Source: Sphingomonas xinjiangensis
Lineage (GTDB): Bacteria; Pseudomonadota; Alphaproteobacteria; Sphingomonadales; Sphingomonadaceae
Reading direction: 5' to 3'
DNA length: 36,335 nucleotides
Assembly: GCF_014199255.1 (NCBI RefSeq)
Contig: NZ_JACIJF010000024.1
Location: 1 to 36,335 of the forward strand
Under the pieces are notes generated by a model that saw only the letters and a list, made by a program, of their open reading frames with translations, was not told where the DNA came from and ran no database searches. This document shows positions 17,500 through 24,309 of this stretch, one piece after another. The translations under genes were made by a program, and so were the position numbers. Numbering within the stretch: the stretch's first letter is position 1; each line of letters opens with the position of its first letter.

Positions 17500-17595
17500 C
17501 TTCTGCGACCTTCGGTCGAGCCCCCCGGCTCCGAAGTAGACAAGCTTCTTAGCCGCGATGTCGCTGAAATGCGCCGCAGGGGAAACACCTAAGCG

Positions 17596-17976
17596 TCAGA
17601 GGCACCCTTCCTCGCGGTAAACGCCGCGGATGGACGCGAGCGTGCTGTTCGGACCGGGTTGCCAGTAGACGCGAGCCGCCACCGAGCAGGGGAAGTTCCC
17701 CTCGTGGCGAACCGCTCCGTACTCCCCACCAACCTCATACCATGTCGGCCCAAAACCTTGCTCTTGCAGCTCACGGGCAAGGCTGGCGATCGGAGTTCCT
17801 GCCGGGAAGCGTTCCCGAAGTCTCGTGTCGAACTGAACCGACGCCTTCCTCCAGTCGGGATCCAGATCGTCGGTCAGAGAAGGAGGTGAGCCGCCCCCCC
17901 ACAGGAGCAGGGTGAGGATCGCGCCAGCGAAGAAGCAGCCGAGCGCCATCAGTACAATGCTGCGGTTCACCACCAT
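17596..17976 (-). CDS. Small membrane-anchored hypothetical protein
   Basis: This protein has 126 residues. One hydrophobic segment lies near the N-terminus (about residues 7-26, IVLMALGCFFAGAILTLLLW), followed by a soluble part likely in the periplasm. The soluble part has two Cys (in NFPCSVAARVYW and at the very end, EEGCL) that could pair. No named domain is recognised. The ATG at 17976 is preferred because AAGGGGAG stands just upstream; a GTG one codon earlier would overlap that site. It is transcribed away from the ligase gene, sharing a gap of about 100 bases, and has its own terminator. It is probably a real stand-alone gene of unknown role. Confidence 0.7.
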   Translation of the reverse strand: MVVNRSIVLMALGCFFAGAILTLLLWGGGSPPSLTDDLDPDWRKASVQFDTRLRERFPAGTPIASLARELQEQGFGPTWYEVGGEYGAVRHEGNFPCSVAARVYWQPGPNSTLASIRGVYREEGCL

Positions 17977-18075
17977 CACTCCCCTTGTCGGGCGATCCTA
18001 CCGTAGAAGGGCAGGGGCACGCACCTCCCATCACGCCGGCCGGGAACGAGTCCGCGTGGCGAGCGATTCCGTTCG

Positions 18076-19167
18076 GTGAAGCGCTTCGATCCGTCTCTAA
18101 GCCGGCACGAGCTGAACGCCCTCCCTGTGACGGCGCCCGATGGGCCTGAGTCCATCCACTTCATCACCTGTCCGGCGTGCGGGCAGGCAGTCGACTGCCG
18201 CAACCTAGGCGACGTTTTCCACCATGAGGAGCCGGGGCACGAGCCGCTTCCGGACCATGCGCCGGAGCCACCGCTGACGTTCATCGAGCCGATGCTGCCG
18301 ACGCTTGTGGACGCCCCGCCCGAGGGGAATGGCTGGATTCACGAGGTGAAGTATGACGGCTACCGCACCCAGCTGGTGATCGATGGAGGAGAGGTCCGAG
18401 CCCTCACGCGCAATGGGCATGACTGGACCAAGGAGTACCGCCCGATCGTCGAGGCGGCCGCTGGCCTAAGCTGCCGGCGAGCGATCATCGACGGCGAGGT
18501 CGTGCTCCAGGATCAGCACGGCCGATGTGACTTTGGCGGCTTACGGTCCGCAATCACCCGCGCGCCCGAGAGCCTCGTGTTCATGGCATTCGACCTGCTG
18601 CACCACGACGACACGAACGTGCGGCCCTTGCCGATCGAGCAACGCCGAGAGCGGCTCGAGGAGCTGGTCGGGTGCTTCGATGCCGGCGCTTCTATCCACT
18701 TCAGCCAGGATGTGCGCGGGGGAGGGGAGGCGTTCTTCCAAGCCGTTGAGCAGATGGGCTTGGAGGGGATCGTCTCGAAGAAGCGTGGAAGCCGCTACCA
18801 TAGCGGCCGAGCGCGCAACTGGCTCAAGACCAAAGCCTGGGCACAGGACGAGTTTCTGGTGGTCGGCACCGAGGCCACGCCGGGAGAGCCGGTGTCAGCT
18901 TTGCTCGCACGCGAGACGAATGATGGGCTTGAGTATGTCGGGGGTGCTGCGGTGACGTTGGCTGCTGACATTCGAGACCTGTTCTATGCAGTTGTCGAGC
19001 AGCTGGAGCGTCGGAAGCCGCTACCAAACATGCCCAAGACCAAGAAGGCTCGATGGATCGAGCCAAAGATGCGCGTGAGCGTCCGATACCTGAAAGGGAG
19101 CGACAAGCTGCGCCACGCTTCGTTGATCGATGTGGTCGAACTCGCTGGCATTCGGCGGCGGAGCTAG
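18076..19167 (+). CDS. ATP-dependent DNA ligase, LigD-type ligase domain, with Cys/His N-terminus
   Basis: This enzyme seals DNA nicks using ATP, 363 residues. The nucleotidyltransferase core begins near residue 68. The adenylation site is KYDGYR at 92-97, with K92 the nucleophile. IIDGEVV (motif III region), GLEGIVSKKRGSRYHSGR (motif IV) and WLKTK (motif V) follow. An OB-fold domain makes up the last 110 residues. Neither the polymerase nor the phosphoesterase domain of full LigD is present, so it is a stand-alone ligase of the plasmid/accessory type. Residues 28-60 are extra: CPACGQAVDC followed by HHEEPGH looks like a small zinc-binding module. The start is GTG at 18076 with a poor ribosome site, so a different start is possible. 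It may act in repair with the SOS genes downstream. Confidence 0.88.
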   Translation: MKRFDPSLSRHELNALPVTAPDGPESIHFITCPACGQAVDCRNLGDVFHHEEPGHEPLPDHAPEPPLTFIEPMLPTLVDAPPEGNGWIHEVKYDGYRTQLVIDGGEVRALTRNGHDWTKEYRPIVEAAAGLSCRRAIIDGEVVLQDQHGRCDFGGLRSAITRAPESLVFMAFDLLHHDDTNVRPLPIEQRRERLEELVGCFDAGASIHFSQDVRGGGEAFFQAVEQMGLEGIVSKKRGSRYHSGRARNWLKTKAWAQDEFLVVGTEATPGEPVSALLARETNDGLEYVGGAAVTLAADIRDLFYAVVEQLERRKPLPNMPKTKKARWIEPKMRVSVRYLKGSDKLRHASLIDVVELAGIRRRS

Positions 19168-19252
19168 CCCCGGACACCTGGCCCGAGCGACGCGTTGTGC
19201 AGCAAGTTCCTGAAAACACTGCACGCAAGCAAGACCAGGAGAGGGCAGCACT

Positions 19253-19585
19253 ATGAACATACAAGCTTACGAGGCTCCACTTACGCAGTGGAAGGCAACG
19301 GTTCTCGATTATGTGCGATCGGGCGTTCCCGACCTCACCAACCGTCAAATGGCTCTGTTGCTACTGATCCACCTCGACGAAGGACCTCACACGATCCGCG
19401 GCGTGGCCAAGGTGCTCAAGGTGACCAAGCCGGTGATTACGCGTGCGCTGACCAGGCTGTCTGAATTGCGGCTTGCCCGACGGGCTCCCGATCCAAAAGA
19501 CAAGCGAAACGTCTTTGCCGTCGCTACTCCTGAAGGCGCAGAGTTCTTACGAAAGCTTCAACATCTCCACCTTGGACACGCCTGA
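19253..19585 (+). CDS. MarR-family transcriptional regulator
   Basis: This is a winged helix-turn-helix regulator of 110 residues, short for MarR proteins (about 140) because the terminal dimerisation helices are reduced. The core is clear: LTNRQMALLLLIHLDEGPHT, then a recognition region VAKVLKVTKPVITRALTRLSEL, then the wing with RAPDPKDKRNVFAVATPEG, the DxRx-type MarR signature. GGAGAGGG a few bases upstream supports the ATG at 19253. It lies between the ligase and mucR genes on the same strand. The effector and target are unknown. Confidence 0.85.
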   Translation: MNIQAYEAPLTQWKATVLDYVRSGVPDLTNRQMALLLLIHLDEGPHTIRGVAKVLKVTKPVITRALTRLSELRLARRAPDPKDKRNVFAVATPEGAEFLRKLQHLHLGHA

Positions 19586-19668
19586 GCAATAATATGAAAT
19601 TGGCAATATACCCAATCCCGATTAAGTAGCGGGTGACGCGATTACGCGCTCATCACAGCAGGACAGGT

Positions 19669-20142
19669 ATGTTGAACGAAACTGAGCAATCTCTCGTAGC
19701 CCTTACCGCCGATATCGTTGCTGCACATGTCAGCAACAACAGTGTTTCGGTGAGCGACATTCCGACGCTCATTGCCAATGTTCATGGCGCGCTGAACGGA
19801 CTTAGTGAGCCTGTCGAGCCTGAGCCTGTGAAGCAGGAGCCAGCGGTTTCGGTCCGCTCGTCTGTGAAGCCCGACTACATCGTCTGCCTGGAAGACGGTA
19901 AGAAGCTCAAGATGCTCAAGCGTCACATCATGACGCACTACCAGATGACCCCTGAGCAGTACCGCACCAAGTGGAACCTGCCTGCTGACTACCCGATGGT
20001 TGCGCCGGACTATGCTGCGCAGCGGCGCGATCTCGCCAACAAGATCGGCCTTGGCCGTAAGCCCAAGGCGGCAGCGGCGCCGGCTACAAAGGCCAAGGCA
20101 CCTGCTGCACGCAAGGCAAGCGCGCCGGCTGAGGACGCCTAA
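19669..20142 (+). CDS. MucR/Ros-type zinc-finger regulator
   Basis: This is a DNA-binding regulator of the Ros/MucR family, 157 residues. In alphaproteobacteria these bind A/T-rich DNA and act as global or H-NS-like regulators. The zinc-finger region is C73-LED-GKKLKMLKRH86-IMTH90-Y, followed by the invariant-looking MTPEQYRTKWNLPADYPMVAP block. The second ligand position is Asp76 rather than Cys, as in some MucR paralogues. The C-terminus is a Lys/Ala/Pro-rich tail. ATG at 19669 follows AGGACAGG; an upstream GTG at 19633 has no such site. The region just before it (19586-19640) is unusually A/T-rich and may be the promoter and self-binding site. Confidence 0.92.
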   Translation: MLNETEQSLVALTADIVAAHVSNNSVSVSDIPTLIANVHGALNGLSEPVEPEPVKQEPAVSVRSSVKPDYIVCLEDGKKLKMLKRHIMTHYQMTPEQYRTKWNLPADYPMVAPDYAAQRRDLANKIGLGRKPKAAAAPATKAKAPAARKASAPAEDA

Positions 20143-20184
20143 ACCAGCCTCTGGGTCGCGGCTAACGTCGCGGCCCAGATTGCC

Positions 20185-20349
20185 TTAGAACATCAGCTGC
20201 CGGAGTTGCCCGCGCTGTTCCTTGCCGAGATCTGCCTCGAGATCCCGGCGATAGCGGCTAAGCGCCGCGCTTGAGCGAGGATCGCTCAGATCCTGCGCAA
20301 AACGTTGAACCCGCTCCAGCTCGCGGATCAGACCCACAGTTACGGTCAT
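20185..20349 (-). CDS. 54-residue hypothetical protein
   Basis: A short gene reads from the ATG at 20349 to the stop at 20185. GGAGAG stands six bases before the start. The protein is very basic and helical. It begins MTVTVGLIRELERVQRF, continues through LSRYRRDLEADLGKEQ and ends RQLMF, with no hydrophobic segment and no known domain. The good ribosome site and amphipathic composition favour a real gene. Its 3' end faces that of mucR, 42 bases away. Its function is not known. Confidence 0.6.
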   Translation of the reverse strand: MTVTVGLIRELERVQRFAQDLSDPRSSAALSRYRRDLEADLGKEQRGQLRQLMF

Positions 20350-20479
20350 CGCTACTCTCCGGCCCCCCGGATCGATGCGCCATCCTCCGGTAAAATACGT
20401 AAAGACTTGGTTAACGGCGCGATGAACGCGCTAGGCTGCGCGACGATCGGCAAAAATGCTTGTGAGTAGGCGCAAGCCG

Positions 20480-20845
20480 CTAGCTCAGACAGCCCGCATC
20501 CTCGGGAGCAACCTTCTCAAAGGCCTTCATCACGGCGTTCAGCGTGACCGGCTTCATGAGAACTGGGCTGGTGTTCTTCGCCTCGCACTCAAAGGGCGTG
20601 CCGGTGATGAAGATCACTGGAATGTCGCCGAGCTGATTGTGGATCTGCTCCACGGCACGAGGACCAGTCCCTTCAACCAACCTGACATCTGACGTGATGA
20701 CCGTGGGCCGATGTCGTGCTGCAAACGCAACAGCGTCCGCCTCGGTAGCCGCGATGTCGAAGGATGAGGCGCCCGCCAGCTCGAGAGCTTCCTCTATGAA
20801 CATGGCGACCATAGGCTCGTCTTCGATGATCAACACGTGACACAT
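20480..20845 (-). CDS. Stand-alone response-regulator receiver protein
   Basis: This is a CheY-like receiver domain without an output domain, 121 residues. The acidic pocket (E8, D9), the phospho-acceptor D53 in TSDVRL, T81 in FITGTP and K98 in MKPV are all present, so it should be phosphorylatable. Single-domain receivers of this type in sphingomonads work in phosphorelays or are tied to HWE/HisKA2-type kinases. No kinase gene is nearby. The ATG at 20845 has an AGAAGG upstream at a rather long spacing. It is transcribed from the same strand as rpsU and the tRNA but is probably separate. Confidence 0.88.
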   Translation of the reverse strand: MCHVLIIEDEPMVAMFIEEALELAGASSFDIAATEADAVAFAARHRPTVITSDVRLVEGTGPRAVEQIHNQLGDIPVIFITGTPFECEAKNTSPVLMKPVTLNAVMKAFEKVAPEDAGCLS

Positions 20846-20926
20846 GAGCCAGCGCGCCTTCTACCCTGATTACAACGACTTAACGCCACTGCGGGCTGTA
20901 AGGTCCGTCTCTTTCTTAGCGAATGT

Positions 20927-21012
20927 TGGTACGGACGGCGGGACTCGAACCCGCACGCCCCGAAGGGCAGGGGATTTTAAGTCCCCGGCGTCTACCATTC
21001 CGCCACGTCCGC
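20927..21012 (-). tRNA. tRNA-Leu (UAA anticodon)
   Basis: The minus strand folds as a tRNA with a long variable arm. The acceptor stem is 21012-21006 with 20937-20931 (GCGGACG with CGTCCGT, G-U at the first pair). The anticodon stem/loop is GGGGA-CTTAAAA-TCCCC with anticodon TAA. The T arm is GCGGG-TTCGAGT-CCCGC. A discriminator A and an encoded CCA close the 3' end. The long variable arm CTGCCCTTCGGGGCG is typical of leucine tRNAs. Confidence 0.96.
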
Positions 21013-21073
21013 ACGGTTGGACCGGAGAAGCGTCGGCCGCTCTAAAGGTCAAGCGGGCCGAAGCCCGACGGGA

Positions 21074-21274
21074 TCACTTATCCCGCTCAGCCCGCTTGCG
21101 ATCTGCCTTGCGAGCCCGGCTGATCGCAGCAGCGTGCTCGCGCGCCCGCTTCTCCGAAGGCTTCTCAAAGTGCTTACGCAGCTTCATCTCGCGATAAACG
21201 CCCTCGCGCTGGAGCTTCTTTTTCAAGACCCGCAGGGCTTGGTCGACGTTGTTATCGCGAACTTCTACTCGCAT
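21074..21274 (-). CDS. rpsU: 30S ribosomal protein S21
   Basis: This is a small basic ribosomal protein of 66 residues, which sits near the mRNA exit region of the 30S subunit and affects initiation. The N-terminus VEVRDNNVDQALRVLKKKLQREG and the following REMKLRKHFEKPSEKRARE are diagnostic of bS21. The C-terminus is Lys/Arg-rich. It lies 61 bases upstream of the tRNA-Leu on the same strand and may be co-transcribed with it. Alphaproteobacteria often have more than one rpsU, so this may be an extra copy. A better ribosome site than GAGAG is not seen. Confidence 0.95.
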   Translation of the reverse strand: MRVEVRDNNVDQALRVLKKKLQREGVYREMKLRKHFEKPSEKRAREHAAAISRARKADRKRAERDK

Positions 21275-21373
21275 GCGAACTCTGCTCTCTTCGTTGGTGT
21301 CGCGCGCTACCGTGTGCCGGCTGCTCTTAGCAAGAGCCGGCAGGTCCTCCAGTCGGTGGGATGAATGTGCCGG

Positions 21374-21565
21374 CTACTCAGCTGGTGTGGCGGCGAACAA
21401 GCGTTCCGCTTGGCGGCGGCCGATACCTTCGCCTCGTTCTGCCATCCGCTCCCAGGTCTCAGCGGCCAAGATGCAGCGGTTGCGGACGTTGACCAGGGTG
21501 GTCGCTTCCGCCGCCTCCCGCTGCTCACGTGCGCGCTCACGGTAAAAAGCCGAGTTCTCAGCCAT
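21374..21565 (-). CDS. Small conserved-looking hypothetical protein
   Basis: This protein has 63 residues. The ATG at 21565 is chosen because GGAGGGGACCT stands right before it. Reading frame continues upstream but that part has no start signal and looks non-coding. The protein starts MAENSAFYRERAREQRE, then alternates basic and acidic residues through a helical AAEATTLVNVRNRC and AAETWERMAERGE. Short proteins with this YRERAREQ...VRNR...AAxxWExMA pattern recur in sphingomonads, but I know of no function. It lies 99 bases before rpsU on the same strand. Confidence 0.75.
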   Translation of the reverse strand: MAENSAFYRERAREQREAAEATTLVNVRNRCILAAETWERMAERGEGIGRRQAERLFAATPAE

Positions 21566-21812
21566 AGGTCCCCTCCATCGACGGCCGCACAACGAAAACG
21601 AAGGCGAAACGTTGCCGCGAGTCGGAGATCGACCTGAAGTTGGCGCGCCGGTCCGCCCCCCAGTCAAAGCCGCCGGAACGATATTTTTAGCTCGGCTGCG
21701 TAGTCGGAAACCCGCCGCTTTCCCGACATCGTTGCACGTCCGCACCGCCCGCGCTCGCGCTTCGGAGCGCTGAATCCGCTTCGCGAGGGTTGACCAAACC
21801 CCTGCAGTAACG

Positions 21813-21827
21813 GAACATTAGGGGAAC
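21813..21827 (+). promoter_or_regulatory. LexA (SOS) box upstream of imuA
   Basis: The sequence is GAAC, seven bases, GAAC (GTTC-N7-GTTC on the other strand), which is the alphaproteobacterial LexA site. It ends 21 bases before the imuA start, where it would block transcription. imuA-imuB-dnaE2 is a standard LexA regulon member in this class. Confidence 0.85.
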
Positions 21828-21848
21828 GAGTAGAGTCTCAGAACCATC

Positions 21849-22610
21849 ATGTCCGCCGCCCTCGATTCCATCGCGCCTAGCATAACGCACCTGCGATCGA
21901 TCGCCACGCCAGCAACCGATTACCGCGTGCTGCCCTTTGGCGTAGGCGAGATCGACAGCCGGCTTGGGGTAGGGGGACTGCGCGCCGGAGCGCTGCACGA
22001 GGCATCCGCTAGGAGCGGGTCGCTTGTCGACGACGCGGCAACAACGCTGTTCCTGGCAGGTATCGCCGCACGAGAGGCTGCAAGCACCGGGGCCCCGGTC
22101 CTGTGGGCGAGCTGCCGCACGGACCTGTACGCTCCTGGCTTGGCTCAAGCCGGTCTGCCTCCGACGAACGTCATCCATGCTCAGCCGCGAGATGATGCCG
22201 CGCTGCTCGCAGTAATCGAGGACGCCGTGCGCGACGGGACGCCCTCGGCCATCGTTGCCGAAGCGAGCAAGGTCTCGATGGTTGCCACACGCCGCCTGCA
22301 GCTCGTAGCCGCAGAAGCCGACATGCCCGTCCTGTTGCTTCGCCGTCGGCGTGGCCGCGACCAGGATCCGCTTGCCGAGCCATCTGCGGCATGGACGCGC
22401 TGGCGGATCGGTACTGCGCCTTCAGAGCGATTGCGTGTCGCGGGTGTCGGCAGGCCTCGGTGGGCTGTTGAGCTGGTCCGGCAGCGCGGCGGCGCTCCCT
22501 TTTCTCTGATTGTGGAGAGCAGCGATGAGACGGGTCGTCTCGCTGTTCCTGCCGAATTTGGCCATCGAGCGGCTGAGACGGTTGGAACGGCCCGCTACTC
22601 GGCCGCCTGA
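21849..22610 (+). CDS. imuA: SOS mutasome protein ImuA (RecA/SulA-like)
   Basis: This is the first protein of the ImuA-ImuB-DnaE2 error-prone translesion complex, 253 residues. It has a RecA-like core: VLPFGVGEIDSRLGVGGLRAGALHE near residues 27-51, where the loop in the Walker A position is degenerate, then strand-helix blocks including PVLWASC and ATRRLQLVAAEADMPVLLLRRR. The C-terminus RWAVELVRQRGGAPFSLIVE is typical. The ATG at 21849 lies directly after the LexA box; the ribosome site is weak. The gene overlaps imuB by 86 bases in another frame, implying coupled translation. Confidence 0.9.
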   Translation: MSAALDSIAPSITHLRSIATPATDYRVLPFGVGEIDSRLGVGGLRAGALHEASARSGSLVDDAATTLFLAGIAAREAASTGAPVLWASCRTDLYAPGLAQAGLPPTNVIHAQPRDDAALLAVIEDAVRDGTPSAIVAEASKVSMVATRRLQLVAAEADMPVLLLRRRRGRDQDPLAEPSAAWTRWRIGTAPSERLRVAGVGRPRWAVELVRQRGGAPFSLIVESSDETGRLAVPAEFGHRAAETVGTARYSAA

Positions 22611-24309
22611 GCGGCCAGCTCTCCAGCTTCCCGTCGACGATGATCCTGGTGCCTGCTCCGTTCCTCGTGGCGGTGGCTGGCGCCCAGGCGCGCGTTGGGC
22701 GCGAGGAGGCAGCTCACGGGAGGACGTAGAGGCGCAGATCGCCTCGCTGCCCGTGCATGCGCAGCCTCCCATGCGTGAGCTTGGCCGGCGCTCGGAGGCC
22801 GCTAGTCATCCTTTCAAAGGCGCGGCGAATGCCGTTCCCCTGAAGGCGATCGCGGCACCCCCGGCAGTCGAGTATGCCCCGCTGGCTCTGGTGGGCAAGG
22901 TCGGTCGCCGCGAGGAGGTTGTTGCTGCCTGCAGCGCGGCCCTCGCGCTTGGTATCCACCCCGGCATGGCGGCCACGCATGCCCGCGCATTGGTATCGGA
23001 CCTCGACTTCCGCCCCGCCGAACCCGAAGCAGACGCGGCGCTGCTCGACCGGTTGGCTTTGCTAGCGGTGCGGCGCTGGTCGCCGATCGCGGCAGTGACC
23101 CCCTCGGACGGGATCTGGATTGACCTAACCGGCTGCGAGCATCTGCACGGCGGGGAGGAGCGGTTCTGCCGGCGATTGCTCGCATTCTGTCGCCGAGCTG
23201 GCTTTACCGCTCGCGTTGCTGTGGCGGACACCGCCGGCGCCGCGCACGCCCTAGCGAGGTTTGGACCTGGCGACATCATACGGGTTGAGCCAGGTGCTAC
23301 CGCGCAGGCGATCTCACCGCTGCCGATTGCTGCCCTTCGGCTCGCACCAACTGCGCTGGCAGCTGCCCGCAAGTTCGGGTTCGAGCGCGTCGCGGATCTT
23401 CTTCCCGTCGCGAGAGGACCACTGGCGCGCCGCTTAGGGCTGCCTGCGATCACGCGTCTCGATCAAGCGCTAGGGGCGGTTGCTGAGCCAATCACGCCAC
23501 GCGAGGATGCCGAAGTTCCTCATGTGGAGCGGCGTCTCCTCGAGCCGATCGGGACCGCAGAGGCCATCGAGCAGGTCATGGGCGATTTGCTTCGCGATCT
23601 TGCAGAGGTCCTGCAGGCGCGTGGGCTCGGAGCACGCTCGCTGCGTTTGACCGGCTTGCGCATCGATGGTGGGGAGCAAACCGTGGCGGTTGGCACCTCA
23701 CGCCCAACGCGAGAGGTTTCGCACCTTCTGCGCCTACTGAAGCTCCGCATTGAGCGGATCGACCCAGGCATGGGGTTGGAGCAGTTCTCGCTGGTCGCGC
23801 CCCACACTGAGCCGCTCGATGCGGTGGACCTCGGCGCGGTACTCGCCGGCGAGACGCTGGTACGAGATCCCTCTCGCTTGGTGGACGTGATCGCCGGACG
23901 GATCGGACCTAGCTTTGTCTTCCGCGTAACTCCCGTTGATAGCCACGTGCCGGAGCGGGCGGTGACGCGGTCGGACCCGGTAGAAGCGTCGGGCGATTGG
24001 CCCAAGTGGGAGCGCCCGATACGGCTGTTTGCGCGAGCCGAGCCGCTTTCGGGGGTCATGGCTCTGATGCCGGACCAACCTCCAAGACGCTTTGAGTGGC
24101 GCGGCAAGCCTCACAGGGTCGTGGCCGCTGACGGGCCTGAGCGCATCCATGGTGAGTGGTGGCGCCGTGACGCGGAGACGTGGGGCGTCAGGGACTATTA
24201 CCGCGTCGAGGATGAGGAGGGTGGCCGTTTCTGGGTCTTCCGGCGTGGCGACGGCGTTGAAGGCAACACTGGGGATCTGACCTGGTGGATGCACGGCATC
24301 TTCGCATGA
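22525..24309 (+). CDS. imuB: ImuB, inactive Y-family polymerase-like protein
   Basis: This is the hub of the mutasome, binding the beta clamp, ImuA and DnaE2, 594 residues. The N-terminus RRVVSLFLPNLAIERL and a Y-family polymerase fold are clear, but the catalytic acidic pair is missing: the DGIWIDLTGCEHLHGG region stands where active polymerases have the DE motif. The C-terminal domain ends with the ImuB-type block GPERIHGEWW, RDYYRVEDE and FWVFRRG. The ATG at 22525 follows GGAGAG. Residues about 25-110 form a Pro/Gly-rich, low-complexity stretch that varies between homologues. Its stop overlaps the dnaE2 start (ATGA), so the three genes form one operon. Confidence 0.92.
   Translation: MRRVVSLFLPNLAIERLRRLERPATRPPERPALQLPVDDDPGACSVPRGGGWRPGARWARGGSSREDVEAQIASLPVHAQPPMRELGRRSEAASHPFKGAANAVPLKAIAAPPAVEYAPLALVGKVGRREEVVAACSAALALGIHPGMAATHARALVSDLDFRPAEPEADAALLDRLALLAVRRWSPIAAVTPSDGIWIDLTGCEHLHGGEERFCRRLLAFCRRAGFTARVAVADTAGAAHALARFGPGDIIRVEPGATAQAISPLPIAALRLAPTALAAARKFGFERVADLLPVARGPLARRLGLPAITRLDQALGAVAEPITPREDAEVPHVERRLLEPIGTAEAIEQVMGDLLRDLAEVLQARGLGARSLRLTGLRIDGGEQTVAVGTSRPTREVSHLLRLLKLRIERIDPGMGLEQFSLVAPHTEPLDAVDLGAVLAGETLVRDPSRLVDVIAGRIGPSFVFRVTPVDSHVPERAVTRSDPVEASGDWPKWERPIRLFARAEPLSGVMALMPDQPPRRFEWRGKPHRVVAADGPERIHGEWWRRDAETWGVRDYYRVEDEEGGRFWVFRRGDGVEGNTGDLTWWMHGIFA

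Larger units (their letters stand above)
17181..17595. other. Convergent intergenic region with two terminator hairpins
   Basis: This 415-base gap lies between convergent genes. It contains the two hairpins listed separately, one suited to each strand. A 118-codon frame (17236-17592) runs through both hairpins and is rejected as a gene. Confidence 0.55.

Noticed and set aside
17236..17592. Plus-strand frame of 118 codons
   Set aside because: It contains both terminator hairpins and has no ribosome site or domain.
20844..21197. Plus-strand frame of 117 codons
   Set aside because: It passes through the complement of the tRNA-Leu, giving the usual GGTRTRTP artefact translation.
21824..21844. 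A second overlapping LexA site using the GAAC at 21841
   Set aside because: The spacing is 13 bases rather than 7, which does not fit the alphaproteobacterial LexA pattern.
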